A stretch of DNA of 64,000 nt from Flectonema sp. DT1601 (Eukaryota > Euglenozoa > Diplonemea > Diplonemida > Diplonemidae). Location: assembly GCA_964019425.1 (NCBI GenBank), contig OZ025829.1, positions 310,001 to 374,000 of the forward strand, given 5' to 3'. Shown piece by piece: positions 45,305-57,380 of the stretch (position 1 is the first letter of the stretch; each line of letters begins with the position of its first letter). Made by a program: the position numbers and the translations under genes. The notes beneath the pieces were generated by a model. The model was not told the DNA's origin and searched no databases. It worked only from the letters and a program-made list of their open reading frames with translations.

Positions 45305-48300
45305 ATGTATTATAATTATTATTTTCTAAAAGGATAGAGATAATGCCATCACCAGCTTTATTTATTCCAAACTACACAGGAAATATCAACACCGCGAGAT
45401 CCTCATTGCAGTCATAGTGTATGTAATTATTGACCAGTATATAACAACTCAACCTTGTGTTAGAAATTAAAAGCAACACAACAACAAACAAAAAAAAACA
45501 AAAAAAAAAAAAAAAAAATCTTCTTTCCAGCCACTGAAAATTACGTTTCTCAACAGCAATTTTTCAAAGGGAGAAGACTGACGACAAACAGGTGGAACTG
45601 TAGTAGCAAAAAAAAAAAAAACAGAAAGCAGAAAAATCCATTCCTCCCCCAAAAAAAAAAAAACCCCTATCGGACAATGGAGGAAGGTCAATACTACTAC
45701 ATGGCAATAACAACGAAGCTTTCAGTTTGTTTGGTTTTGTTTTGTTTTGTTTTTTTTTTTCTTATTGTCGATGTTAGATAAAAAATATTAAACTTCAGTA
45801 CAACTCGCACATAGTATCGCTACTGCACTTCGAGAGAACGCTGACCCCACCAACCTATAAATAAGACTTTTAAAAAATAAAAATTGGGAAAAAGTGAACG
45901 CGGAACGAAAAAAACTACTTTTGGACAGATAATGGAGGAATAAATTAGAGGGGTTTTCTTAAAAGAAAAAAAAAAAAAAAAAAAAAAACCGATGGAGCGG
46001 TGGAAACTACGGAACTCATAACTTGAAAAAAAACTGACAAAAACAATATTTTAAAAAAAAAATTAAAAAAAGAGAGAGAAAGACAAGAGCACTGTTTTGA
46101 ACTCGAGGTTAGGTCAGGAAATTAAAACAAACTAATAAAGGGGGGGAAGCATTTTTTATTGGCTTTTGTCCAACTGGGGGATCGAATATAAACTTTATAA
46201 ACTAAATGAGTAGAAGGAAGTGACGATAGACTACAAACACTCACCAGAAAAGGGGGGAAAAAAAAGAATGGAACAATTAGGAGGCTGAGACTCGAGCAGC
46301 CAAAAAGAATCGGCAATACAGCTCGCTTCTGCCATCACTGAAAACCTCACACTCATCCAATACGTTGGTCTAACAGTTCAGAAAACTATCCACATCACGG
46401 GGTAGACCTATATGCCTAAACCTTTCAACACAGAACTTTAAACTTCGAGAGAGTCTCCTCTCTTATTAAAAAAAAATTCAAATCGCGCTAAGGCTGAACC
46501 CTATAAACTAATCTATACCAAGGTGGGTGACTCGAGGGTGATAGCGAGGGCAAGACACAAAAACACAAACGACTTTCTTCATCGTCAATAAAGAGGCAAA
46601 TCTACATTGATTAAAAGTAAGATTCTCAGAAGAATATTCGAGGAGTTTGTTGTTTAAAAAAAGTGCACTAAAATCAAAATCTATATTTTAAAAAAAAAAA
46701 AAAAAAAATTATATAAATAAAAAAGCTGTTCCACTTAACTATTGTGGGATACACAATCGTACTTAAAGCCTTTTTTTACTTTCATTTCGGTTTTTTTTTT
46801 TTTTTTTTTGTGATAATTCGGATTTATCAAGGGGTGTATTTCAAAATAATCTGATGGTCAATCGGAACTCGGTCAAGCTGCAATAAAGAGGCAAATCTCG
46901 ACATCAATCATACTCACAAGGAGTACACAATTTTTTTATATTTTTTTTTACACAAAAATGAGATTTTCTATTTAGTTATTATACAGAAAGAAAAGAAAAG
47001 TGCTTACCCACTTTTGGGATAAAAATTTAAAAAAAAACTGAGAAAATTCTGTCGCACACGAAAAGCAGACCACGTAGTCTAAACTAACTTGGTAGGTAGA
47101 ATGATAAACGTAATTATTATTATTTTTTCTCGTAATAAACCCAACGGGAAAGAAAATACGTCGTGTAATTTCTAATCATTATTCATGTTGCGGTAAGTTA
47201 AAGCTGCCTTTGTTCCTTTTTATATAGAAAAAGAAAAAAAAATATCTAAAAAAAAAAAAAAAAAAAAAGACTATTAGCTAGGGAGTCGCAAGACGAAGAT
47301 ACTTTTTTCTTTTTTTTTTATTTCCTCAGATACTCCACAAGTTGATGATTGCAAGCAAGGCTGTGCGTTAACCTTTCAATCATAGCCAATGTAGTACAGA
47401 GAACCTGGGCAATAAGAACCTTTTTTTTTTTTTTTTTTTTTTCTTTTTGCCAAAGCAGGTAAGGAACATTAGCATTAGTGAAAATTACAAGTGCATGGGG
47501 GCAAGGCTAAAAAAAAACAACATTATGCCAAAAAAAAAAAAAAAAAAAAAAACGCGGCTAAGCGCGAGCACTATCGGTAGTGTGTGGTGCAAAAAAAAAA
47601 AAATAAAAAAATAACTATAACTATAACACAAATAAACAAAGAAAACGATAATCGCACCAACCTTTATTAGGGAACGTGACAACACATTCAAACAAAAAAA
47701 AGCTTCCCAAAGTCTGTCAAGCTGTTCTTTTATTGGGCAAAAGCACCGTTTCCTTACATCAGTTCAAAACTTACTATTTATTACAAAAATAATTCAAAAA
47801 AAAAAAAAAAAAAAAAAAAAGGTGTGTTTCTTCCTCTGTTTTTTTTTAAATTGACGGAAGAAGAAGAAGGGGACAAAATGGGATCTGAATCGTTGTGATG
47901 ATCTCGTCTAAAAAAAAGAGGCCAATAGTAGACTTTTATTGCTACACGATAATCAAATGGTTGATACAGTTGAACATAGTCGAATGCGTATTCTACTCAT
48001 CAGTACAATTAAAGCTAAACACGACATGGCTGACTACTTCTTATAAAAAAAACGAGCGGAGAGAGAAGACTAGCGTCGGGGTGCCAACTTTTTTTTAAAG
48101 GGGGAAAAAAAAAAAAACTAACTAACTAACTAAAAAATAGCAACGTGTACAACACAAACCGAACGATGAGTCGCTTATTGGGACGGATAGGGGCCAGCAG
48201 CCTACTCAGCCAGCAGCCTTAAATTATAACCATAAACTCAAAGCAAGAAAGGGGAAGCGTGTTAGTGATAAGGACATATTTCACAGGTTGTTTTTTTTTT

Positions 48301-48980
48301 TTTTTTTTTTTTTTTTTCCTTTTCTCACCATATTCTTTTTCACAATCCTCCTGAATTTTTTTTTTTTTTTTTTGTTGTTGCAATTTTTTTCTGAAGTGTC
48401 GATCATACTCAACATCTCTCACTTGTAAAACATGCCTTCCGAGGCGAAAAACTTTTTTATGTGAGCTTATTCAGCAAAATTACTAAAAACTCGCAGACAA
48501 AGAAGTAAAAATTCTCTTTTTTTTTCTCCACACTAACTGCAAAACAGATATATAATTACCAAATCCCAAAGCAACTATTGAGATACGTGTTGTGTTTGTG
48601 TACGGGGGATAGGTGACTTGGGGGGATTAACTGTTCGAGTTTGTACGTAAAATACAAATGTATTGTATCATAAACAACATAACGATAATTTAACATTAGT
48701 TCTGAGATACAGTGACTAAAGGTAATGTTAGTGTAGGTATACTTGGGGGGACTTCACTCAACTATCGACACAGCACAAACAATAACTTACATCATGTAGC
48801 AACAAGATGTTTTAAATTTACCTTTTTTAAGGATTGCGGGAGGAAGAGTAAGAAACGGGAACTACTACAGGGTAACAGTCGGTGTTTTTTTTTTTTTTTT
48901 TAGTTTTTTTTTTTTTTCTAATCTCATAGAGGATAGAGGGGGGTAAAAAAAATAGTATCTCACAAGAAAAAAAATGCCGC

Positions 48981-49011
<31 letters not shown>

Positions 49012-49744
49012 AAAGCGACATTGAATGGGACGATAGCGTTTGTACTCGAGAGGAAAGGAAAACTAGGTCAAGAAAAAGAAAGTAACAGCAGCACATGGGA
49101 AACCACACGCGAGAACCTGTTTTTCTCCCAGTTCACGTAAGCTAACTAATTACTTTTCATATCACAGACTGTATGGGACTTAAGCTTTTTTTTTTTTTTT
49201 TTTTTTGAAGCTTCGTAAAAAAGAAAACAGGCTTTTTTTTTATTTTTATTTTTATTTTCTAATTCTTACGTAGCCGATTTGCATTATGGAAACTACCTCA
49301 TTATGAAGGCCAGTTGTGATTGCGTGAACTACTGATAATAATAATAATAATAATATAATAAATAAAAAAAAAAGCCTATTTACGATATGCTACTACAGCT
49401 CTACTTGTTTATCGTATAGGCGATAATCAATCATTCTAAAGGAAATTTATTATTCTTTTTGTAGGGAACGTCAAACAAGTAATCAACCCAGACAGTGTTA
49501 TCGACACACCGATGGAAACAATGCACCAAGCCAGCTGCATACTACATTCGTACTTATGTTGACTTTCTTCAGCTTGGGACTGAAGAAAAGTAATTTTTTT
49601 TCGGTACCAAAGCAATTTTAATAAATAAGTTAGTTAACAATAACAGCTGGATCACAAGAAGGCGGAAAAAAAGAAATAATAAAACAATATTCAACTAGAG
49701 ACGATGTCAAGCACTTTCAAGTTTCGGAAATAAAAACCATAAAA

Positions 49745-49814
49745 GGGGGGGAAGACTGTTTGATTAGGTTCATATGAATATAAATCTCTGTATTGTATCA
49801 GAACTCAATAATAA
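49745..49814. repeat. Dispersed repeat family I, copy 2
   Basis: Near-identical to 4985-5055 and 63281-63350; begins GGGGGGAAGACTG and ends ACTCAATAATAA. Confidence 0.75.
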
Positions 49815-50415
49815 GGGGGGAAGGCGTAGATAACTACAGCGGATCCCTTCTCCGGATGCCACTACTATTTTATATTCGCATAAAAACAAAGAACGGAACG
49901 AGAGGGTTCATACACACCTCACGTCAGTATCGTCGTGGTTTTCTTCTTTTTTTTTTTTTTTTTTTGACAATTTGGTTCCCACAGAAATAATAACATGAAA
50001 AGAAAAATGACGACAAATGCGTTTGGAATTGACCATCTTCCAAACAACGTCGAAACGATGAAAACGAGCCATACTTAGTCTTCACTCGGAGGGCGAAACA
50101 AGAAAGAAAAAAAAAAAAGCAGAAACAGTATCACAGAAAGGCCTACTAATAACAACATTATGGGGGATTTTGAACGTACCTTTCGTATTGTGGGTTTACA
50201 GTCCCTGTCGGTGTATCTTTTTATAATAATCCAGCAGAGGGTTTCTTTTGTATAGAACACGTCATATGAAATGTTAATTAGTACTCACCGCTTTCTCAGC
50301 AGTCAATTTGTTTGGTTTGCAGGTTAGCGAAATTGCTCATCGTACTTCTGGGAATACATCAAATGTGAGAAGTAGTGTACAGTCGTAACAGATATCACAA
50401 ATACTTAGTGGGAAA

Positions 50416-51846
50416 CTAAGACTGCGGCTTGTCGGGTGAAGGTGGAGCTTGCGATCCAGAAAATAAATTTGCAAAATTACTCAAAATCCCCTCTACATCA
50501 TCAGTTTGTACGAGTACAGGAGAGTCATCACGAGAATGGTGAGGGTCACACTGAGACAGAAGCAAATCTTCTTTAGAATCTCGCAGTGCATTAACAGGCC
50601 ACAATGGTTGTGTTACCAACGTCTGTGAAGGAGGAGAACCGTGTTTACTTCCATCACAACTACTACTACCACTTGAACTATTAGCTGATGAGTGTTGAAC
50701 ATGTGAAATCACTGACGGTTGTACCGGAGGAGAAGTAATTGCTGGTCGATACTTCTGTTGTCTTTGCTGAACATCACGAGGCAAGTTAGCATAAGCTGCT
50801 CTACACATATGAACGTAGTTACACTCTTTACCATAAGTACAACGCGATCCCTGCCAAACTTGACAAACACGAGAATCATCAACGACAATAGTATCGTGCC
50901 CATCAACAACTTTAACAGGACAATGAGACAGACCAAGTGATAATGAGATAAGTTCACCAGGCCAGATATACGGCTGTCTACGACCTTTATAAGTTGTTAC
51001 AAGTATCACATGAGGAAGTCTGACTACACCAGCACTCAGAAGTGACGACGTAAACAAATCATGATGAATAGCACAACACGGAGCTCCTAATCTTTGAATG
51101 CTGTAATACATTCTGTCAACGTGAATTTGATTGCAGTTTTGCTCAACTTTACATCTTCCATTTTGATACAAAATACAAATACTGTGAGTGTGTGCTTTGC
51201 TTGAGGAGTCAAGGAGCCCGTTTGTTGGTGAAATTTTAAAAAATGGACAAGCGACTTTCCTCTTTTCCAGAGGATCAGTTACAGTAATTCCCCATTTCTT
51301 AAAATCTTTTACAACTTCAACAAGAGGATTCGGACCTGACCGATCGAACATCAGAACTTCAACAGGACGAGGCTGAGGAACTTTTTCCGGCAGCTGCAAC
51401 GGTTGCGAACTCTGAGGAGAAACTTGCATCACAGGCTGATACTGCTGACTTATGATGTGCGGTTGATGAGAAGGTTGAGGAAGATCATTCTTCACGACGT
51501 GTTGAGGACGACTCACAGGACCACTACTACTGGACTTGTTGACTGGAATAATTTTAATATTTCCAGTAGTGTGTCCACCTCTGTTTGCATTGTGAACTAA
51601 TTGATTATAACCACTCATGTGAGCAGTGTTAATAATCGCATGAGGTCTTCCATTTTGTACCATCTGAATCTGTCCGTGCGGTAATACATCGTTTTCTGCA
51701 GGACTTCCTCCATAACGTCCTCTGTTCACATTACCTCTCCCACCAACAGATGAATATCCTCCTCCTTGCATGGAGTAGACAATCCTAGGCTCAAAGTGTG
51801 AAATACAATCCTCTGTAACACGAATCTGATTGTTTCCGCTGCCCAT
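50416..51846 (-). CDS. CCCH zinc-finger protein (two fingers)
   Basis: 476 residues. Two CCCH fingers with spacing C-x7-C-x5-C-x3-H are visible: CILYQNGRCKVEQNCNQIH and CQVWQGSRCTYGKECNYVH, the second followed by MCRAAYANLP. Between them is a well-conserved-looking folded region (APCCAIHHDLFTSSLLSAG...). The N-terminal third is Gln/Pro/Ser-rich and disordered, and the C-terminus is Ser/Pro-rich and acidic. CCCH proteins bind mRNA and control its stability or translation, a main mode of gene control in Euglenozoa. The frame extends 30 codons further upstream, but a CTCTCTCTCTCATCAG acceptor-like site at 51883 lies inside that extension, so I place the start at 51846 (MGSGNNQIRV). Confidence 0.85.
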   Translation of the reverse strand: MGSGNNQIRVTEDCISHFEPRIVYSMQGGGYSSVGGRGNVNRGRYGGSPAENDVLPHGQIQMVQNGRPHAIINTAHMSGYNQLVHNANRGGHTTGNIKIIPVNKSSSSGPVSRPQHVVKNDLPQPSHQPHIISQQYQPVMQVSPQSSQPLQLPEKVPQPRPVEVLMFDRSGPNPLVEVVKDFKKWGITVTDPLEKRKVACPFFKISPTNGLLDSSSKAHTHSICILYQNGRCKVEQNCNQIHVDRMYYSIQRLGAPCCAIHHDLFTSSLLSAGVVRLPHVILVTTYKGRRQPYIWPGELISLSLGLSHCPVKVVDGHDTIVVDDSRVCQVWQGSRCTYGKECNYVHMCRAAYANLPRDVQQRQQKYRPAITSPPVQPSVISHVQHSSANSSSGSSSCDGSKHGSPPSQTLVTQPLWPVNALRDSKEDLLLSQCDPHHSRDDSPVLVQTDDVEGILSNFANLFSGSQAPPSPDKPQS

Positions 51847-51882
51847 ATGTGCTCTCGCAATCAGAGAGTGTAAATAAGAAAA

Positions 51883-51903
51883 CTGATGAGAGAGAGAGAG
51901 AAA
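51883..51903 (-). promoter_or_regulatory. Probable spliced-leader acceptor of the CCCH gene
   Basis: Minus strand (CT)n tract ending CATCAG; it decides against the longer upstream start. Confidence 0.55.
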
Positions 51904-52149
51904 TATTAATGTAATAGCCTTAACAAAACAACACAAAACACATAAAAATAAGAAACATAATTAACAATCATATAAATCCTTTTTTACTTAACGAAAAAGG
52001 CAGTCGGGGGGAGGATGGAGGAGGAGCGGAGAAAATGACAACAAAAAATGTATCAAGATTGGGGTATTTTATAGCAGGGTTGTAATTCACATCTAAACAA
52101 ATCATCCAAGTCGATGATGTCACAGTAAAGATTACGTTACCTTAAAGTT

Positions 52150-52262
52150 AGTCAGTTATATAATCCAACGCTACTGTATATTATGAGTACTCTATGAAGG
52201 TAACTCACAGTAACAAAGGACCCAATCCGTAACCATTTCCAATAACTTAATAACTGCTACGA
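52150..52262. repeat. Dispersed repeat family G, copy 1
   Basis: AGTTATATAATCCAACGCTA, CTGTATATTATGAGTACTC, AAGGTAACTCACAGTAAC and GGACCCAATCCGTA are shared with 56710-56835. Weaker copies lie at 3505-3540, 12030-12065, 15640-15720 and 62370-62450. Confidence 0.75.
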
Positions 52263-52739
52263 TACGGATGGGAAAAGATTCAAAAAAAAAAAAAAAAAAA
52301 AGATGTGCTGCTCTCACGTCTGTCAGAAGATTCAACTATCCTGTGAAATAGTAATCGCTGATGAGATAGGAAATCACAACACAACTTCACTCAAAGCTTT
52401 AAAGTATTCTATATTAAATAATAAGGAGGGAAGAGGGGCAATAAAAGGAAAGGAATAACCTGCTCTCTCGATGACGACTCATCAAATATACGGGCGAGGG
52501 AGAACAAGTAAACATAAATTCAAATAAAAAAAAAGAACAGATTACTTTTTTTTTTTTTTTTTTAAATTATTAATATTGTTACAGTACAATTAAATTGCAG
52601 GTCGACAGTCTCAAATTGATGTCAAAACTGATCTTCTAAAAAACTAAATCGAATTGATCAGAGGAATGAGGAAATTGTTTTTTTTTTCATTACCATTTAT
52701 CACAAAAATAAAAAAAAAAAAAAAAATAATTAATCAACA

Positions 52740-52843
52740 TACTGCAACTGGAAATATTACTGCGCGGAAAAAACCGCACTAATTTCCAAATCTGCAAAAA
52801 ACCGCACTAATTTTTCCACGCAGTAATATTTCCAGTTGCAGTA
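52740..52843. mobile_element. MITE-like foldback element, about 104 bp with TA ends
   Basis: The arms 52740-52772 and 52811-52843 are inverted copies matching at 32 of 33 positions (TACTGCAACTGGAAATATTA...). The 38 bp between contain a second pattern, AAAAAACCGCACTAATTT in direct repeat. Outer TA dinucleotides could be a TA target duplication, as made by Tc1/mariner-type transposases. There is no coding capacity, so it would be non-autonomous. Confidence 0.65.
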
Positions 52844-53390
52844 TCCAAACCGTTACTCTCTACGATGAGTACCCCAAAGGGAGGTACCTCATCGTCTCAA
52901 AGCAACGCCTCGCACTCGATCCTTTCTTGTCCTCGTTACAAGAAATCCCTCGCAGTGGAAATGGTAAAAAAAAAAAAAAAAAAAAAAAAACGACATAAAA
53001 AACGGTTTTAAAGTAAAAAGCAAAAAAAGAGGAAAGATCCGATTGTGGCTGTCCCTCTTTTATAAAGAAGACGATAGTCAGCTGACTGACTAGGTTGGGT
53101 CGACAACAGAACTCTAATTTCCTGTTTTGTTTTTTTTGTTTTTTCCCCCAAGTAGACAGTATTTTTCACAGTTTAAGTATGGCTTTCAGTCACTGAAAAA
53201 CCATACTTACCGTGAAAGTAGCTTTCGAAAACCCGTCACCGCGTTACTAAAATAAAGGTGCTAGCTTTTTTTTTTTTTTTTTTTTTTAAATAGATCGCCA
53301 CCTAAATAATAAAATCTAACAATAAAAAGTAAAAAAGAGGGGAATCAAAGAATGGAAATGGGAACGAGTAAACACAAAAAGAAAACCCAA

Positions 53391-53487
53391 ACAGATTAGC
53401 CTTACATTTCGTTAAAGGAAATATGTCACGACCATCAGAAATAACGGCTTTTCAATCTGAATAGTTTCTTATCCGACTACATCGGTA
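53391..53487. repeat. Dispersed repeat family H, copy 3
   Basis: Same ends as 1588-1713, and the internal ATCAGAAATAACGGCTTTTC block is also shared. It is followed by an A run of about 30. Confidence 0.75.
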
Positions 53488-53519
<32 letters not shown>

Positions 53520-53698
53520 ATGAAATTCGCAACCATCCACTTGGAATGAAGAGAGAAAGAGAACTGACCGATAATACAAACAAGTGTATCCTCGTCTTTT
53601 TTTTTTTCATAATTGAATACTTTGCATAAGAGGGATTCCATCACGACATGAATTTAACAAAGACGTCAATTAGACTACGCAAGGGAGTCGTATTTACT

Positions 53699-55633
53699 TT
53701 AGTTTTCCTTCGGAAGACTGTAAATTGCTCCTTTCTTCTTTTTAATATCTCTACCATTTTCCATACTTTGTGAGAATACTCCCAACCTAGGAATGGATGA
53801 AGGTTGTAGAGTACTGGTTTTCTTAACTCTTCTTGCGGTGTTAGGAGTTGACCTGGTTGGAGTAATATCATGATGACTAATCGAAGAAGACTCGAGAGAA
53901 ACAGAAGAGTCAGTTAAAGCGATTCCAACGATCTTCTTCTCAGATAGAGTCAGAGCAGATTGCATAAATGATAAAAACAATCGACAAATTCCACCAAGAC
54001 CACTGGCTAATTGGGACAATTCCTTTTCAGTTATCTGACGAACAGCAGACTGACCCTTCACGGCTCTGGAATAATCTTTTAAGTGAAGTAATGAGCGGTG
54101 GATTTCTTGACAACTGTTGACCAGCCTACTGCGAGTAGCTGATTTTGCAGCTTCCATCTCAGCCTCTTCATAATACTTGATACGCTCTCTGAATGATGAA
54201 TTCTCATTTCGGAGTCTTCTGAGAACGTCTCCCTGACAACGATTGTCTCGGGCGACGTCGCGGACAGCCTGCAGCCAAAGAGTCATCTCATCGAAGCAGT
54301 CTTCCTTTGCTTGTACGATCTCCTTAACTAATCTGTCAGTAGACATTTTTAAATAATTATTATCAGGTTGCGCAAGTATTGATCTTTTTTCATTAATTTG
54401 ATTCTGTACTCGTCTGGTTTCGTCTTGAGCTTCACGAGTCACTTCCTTTTGCTGATCAAGTGATTGCCTTAGTCGTAGGATGTCTCTCTTTAATCTGACG
54501 ACAGTACTTTCGGTTGATTCTAATTTCCAAATGACATCTCTGTTTGTTAATTGTTCTTTGAGTCCGTAAATAACTCTTTCTCTGTCGTTGAGAAGTTTTT
54601 TCAGTCGACGAGATTCCTTTTCACTTTCTGACAATGTTTCTTGTGTTGTTTCGAGATCGTGTGACAAACGATCAGATCGGGCAGCCCGAGTTCTCCAGCC
54701 GTTTAGTTCTTTTAACTTAATCTCAACATCTCTCTCAAGCTCTTCTTGAATTTTTTCACGAGACTGAAGCTTATTACCATTCAGTAAAAGGTTTCCTTCT
54801 AACCAGGCGACATTACTGCTGTCTTGAGCTTGTCTTCCAAGTTCTGCATTCTCATCTTTGAGGTTTAAATTCTCAACTGTCATCCCAACCAGTTCCTCCT
54901 CAACGTTGAGATAGTACATACATGCAGTTTTGTACTTTGTTAGGTGCATGTTGCTTTCTCTCATTTCTTTTGTCATGTCATCGAGTTGTTCTTGAAGAGC
55001 TTTCTCACGATCAGATCCCTCGTTTCTTTCAGTTTCAAGTTCCTTTAGCAAACCAGTCCCAAGTTCTACAGCTTGAAGAATCTGTTGTTCACGATCTTGG
55101 AGTTCGATGTGAAGCATTTGAATTTCTTCCTGCAGCTGATCATTATCAACGGGAATATCAAGTGGGGCATTTGAAGGGATTGAAGCTGGAGAAGGATACG
55201 ACTTTGGTTGTGGAGACATTGAAGGAGTCACTTGCTGTAGTGGCGGTGTTATCGAAGCGTGTCTTTGAATTGATCGAATTGAAGCAGATCGCTGATTTGA
55301 TAAATCTCTTTCTTCTGAAAGTCCATCATTTAATGTCTTTAATCTATCTCTAGTTGAAGCACCACACTCTGCTAAGGCTCCTCCAATTTCTTCAGAACTA
55401 TGAAATGCTGTTACGTTTCTCAAAGCCTGCTTCATCCCTCTACTTATGGAACCACATCTCATGATTAGCGGCATTGAAGCACTTCTAGCTGCCATTCTCG
55501 TTGGAGAATCACCTCTCATATTGTCAGCTAAAGCTTTAATCCTTTCTCCGCCGTCTACTGTCCAGTCGAAGGGACTTCTTGTGGAGGAGCCATCGCTGTC
55601 TAACGTCGCCAACATCGGGGAATCAGAAGTCAT
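53699..55633 (-). CDS. Coiled-coil protein, unrecognised
   Basis: 644 residues in one frame. The N-terminal 160 residues are Ser/Arg/Pro-rich and probably disordered. Residues about 160-470 are a long coiled coil with clear heptads (LQEEIQMLHIELQDREQQIL; later LKKLLNDRERVIYGLKEQL). Residues about 480-580 are helical with a short break, and the tail is Ser/Thr-rich and basic (ITPTRSTPNTARRVKK). No motor, kinase or membrane motif is present. A cytoskeletal, flagellar or basal-body role would be typical for such a protein in a flagellate but cannot be shown. The start is supported by an acceptor-like CACCATCAG six bases before the ATG. Confidence 0.8.
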   Translation of the reverse strand: MTSDSPMLATLDSDGSSTRSPFDWTVDGGERIKALADNMRGDSPTRMAARSASMPLIMRCGSISRGMKQALRNVTAFHSSEEIGGALAECGASTRDRLKTLNDGLSEERDLSNQRSASIRSIQRHASITPPLQQVTPSMSPQPKSYPSPASIPSNAPLDIPVDNDQLQEEIQMLHIELQDREQQILQAVELGTGLLKELETERNEGSDREKALQEQLDDMTKEMRESNMHLTKYKTACMYYLNVEEELVGMTVENLNLKDENAELGRQAQDSSNVAWLEGNLLLNGNKLQSREKIQEELERDVEIKLKELNGWRTRAARSDRLSHDLETTQETLSESEKESRRLKKLLNDRERVIYGLKEQLTNRDVIWKLESTESTVVRLKRDILRLRQSLDQQKEVTREAQDETRRVQNQINEKRSILAQPDNNYLKMSTDRLVKEIVQAKEDCFDEMTLWLQAVRDVARDNRCQGDVLRRLRNENSSFRERIKYYEEAEMEAAKSATRSRLVNSCQEIHRSLLHLKDYSRAVKGQSAVRQITEKELSQLASGLGGICRLFLSFMQSALTLSEKKIVGIALTDSSVSLESSSISHHDITPTRSTPNTARRVKKTSTLQPSSIPRLGVFSQSMENGRDIKKKKGAIYSLPKEN

Positions 55634-56393
55634 TAGTGTCTGATGGTGACGTTCTTTTTTTTTTTTTTTTTTTTTGAATTACTGAAGAAATAAAATTTAA
55701 AAAAATATATTTTAAAAAAAAATTCACAAAATTAATAACATTACAACTATCCAACTACGAAAAAAAAAGAATACAAGATACGATATGGTGATCCTTTTAT
55801 TGTCCTGACCTGTAAAATTCCCCGTGTTGAGTCAATTTAAGCCCCATACTCCACGTGCTTAAGTATACAGTGACTGAGGGGTGGTAATGTATGATTTGGT
55901 TTTATCTTTCAAGAACACTACAATTGTGATAGCTCCCGTTAACCTGACCATAGCGAAAACATAATAAAGAAAGAAAGGAAAAAAAGATGCTTTAACGCTC
56001 GAGGAATTGGTATGACGAGCTAGTCCTAATAGAGACACCCGAAAGTGTCTGACACTTAAAAAAAAAAAATTAAGAAAAATAAGAAAATTTCAATTACAAC
56101 TTATCAAGAGTTGCTGGTTGAAATATGCCCAAAGAAAGAAATAAAAAAAGACAAAACACTTATCCCGAAAACTAAATACGTACTCGACTTCGAATGGTTA
56201 AAAAAGTTAACTATTTCGAGACACAAACTCACACAGCGCGGTAGTCTTGTGAAATAATAAGCACAACTATCAACAAGCAGCTTAGGCCTCAATTCCGTAA
56301 ACCTTTCTGCACATCTCAAGACGAGGAAGGGTCCAGGCATCACACTGTTTTTGAGTTTTTTTTGTTGTTGTTGTTGTTATTATTTTTTTCCCC
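55634..56393. other. Spacer between CX9C gene and coiled-coil gene
   Basis: No gene. A short family C-like piece (ATACAGTGACTGAGGGGTGG at 55865-55884) and A/T runs only. Confidence 0.6.
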
Positions 56394-57032
56394 TTATCCC
56401 GCACAGTTATAATAACACACATATTCACCAGGACGAGCATTAGTCATCTTCGCAGCGAACTTGTTTTGAGGGTGAGTTCTACACTGAACATCAAAATATT
56501 CATCCATGGTACATGGTCCACCAGCGTTATCTATTTCCCACTGTTTTCTGACAAGGAATCCATCTTGTGCACAGTCGCTCAAGTCTACGTCAGCCTTGTG
56601 TCCACTTCTACCTGTTTGTTAATTAGTTTTGTACAGAAATTGATGTACCCCCGTAGCTACTATTATTAATTTTTATTATAGAAAAGTGAGAATAAAAAAT
56701 CGCATTCCCTAGTTAGTTATATAATCCAACGCTACTGTATATTATGAGTACTCCATGAAGGTAACTCACAGTAACAGAGGACCCAATCCGTAGCTGTTTC
56801 CGAAGATTCAGCAATGGATTGTTGAATTAGCCTCAACTGAAGAGATGTAATTTATAGAATAATTAAACTACTCTTTATTCACGCACGATAAGATAAATTA
56901 ATATAATCACATACTCCAAATGTGATGCGTTGGAGAGATGTGAGCAGCCTGAGCCCTGATGGCTGGCTGAGCCTGCTCAGTTGGGTGCGGGTGAGGAGCC
57001 AACCCGAAGCAATATGCTGTCGCCTGAGACAT
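56394..57032 (-). CDS. Small cysteine-containing protein with CX9C motif (two exons)
   Basis: Exons 57032-56915 and 56611-56394 joined across a 303-nt GT-AG intron (56612-56914) give 111 residues. The junction falls inside a Ser codon and reads HHIWSRSGHKADVDLSDCAQ. The first 40 residues are Ala/Pro/His/Gln-rich. The rest has a C-x9-C pair (CTMDEYFDVQC), a late C-x3-C pair (CYYNC) and a conserved-looking LVRKQWEIDNAGGPC block. Such small CX9C-type proteins are often imported into the mitochondrial intermembrane space and serve in respiratory complexes or their assembly, so that is the most likely setting. I do not recognise the exact family. The intron carries a family G repeat (56710-56835), showing repeat insertion into a transcribed gene. 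Confidence 0.75.
56710..56835. repeat. Dispersed repeat family G, copy 2, inside an intron
   Basis: Matches 52150-52262 over about 85 bp with few changes, then continues with CCGAAGATTCAGCAATGG.ATTGTTGAA-like sequence also seen at 62420-62450. It accounts for about 40% of the CX9C gene's intron. Confidence 0.75.
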
Positions 57033-57380
57033 GTTGTGTGATTACCCCCTTTGGTGTTTTGTTTATTAAGAAAATTTATTTATTTTTAAAGGCCAATCGA
57101 ATCACCGACAAATGTTACCTCGAAAAAAACCATCCGTGCTCACCTGTATAAAACTAAAGACAAAATAAAAGAAGAAAAACACACAACTCAGCATCATGAG
57201 GAAGGGAAGGAAATCTATCTATGTGAGGGTGACAATGGTTTTTTTGTTTTTTTTTCAAAAAAAAAAAAAAAAAAAAAAAGAGGGGGATCTATCTAGAAAA
57301 TACAACCTTACGTGTCTTTGCAAGACCAGAATTACAAAATGAAAACAGCAGTGATTTTTTGTCATTCAACTCCTACAAAA
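57033..57380. other. Short spacer before kinesin stop codon
   Basis: Leader of the CX9C gene and 3' UTR of the kinesin gene, with one A run at 57257-57278. Nothing else seen. Confidence 0.6.

Larger units (their letters stand above)
42203..50415. other. 8.2 kb region without a supported gene
   Basis: The longest gene-free block between transcribed genes. It holds family A-like pieces (42318-42385, 44925-44995), family C pieces (45055-45190, 48620-48740), a family I copy (49745-49814), hairpins (43599-43629, 45270-45304), an ATAAAGAGGCAAATCT repeat pair (46588, 46882) and more than twenty A/T runs. Frames such as 43492-43677 and 44245-44390 have near-normal composition but no family match. 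Confidence 0.65.
51847..53698. other. 1.8 kb spacer rich in foldback sequences
   Basis: No gene. Contains a family G repeat (52150-52262), a MITE-like foldback (52740-52843), three further hairpins (52861-52896, 52922-52945, 53164-53217) and a family H repeat (53391-53487). Confidence 0.65.
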
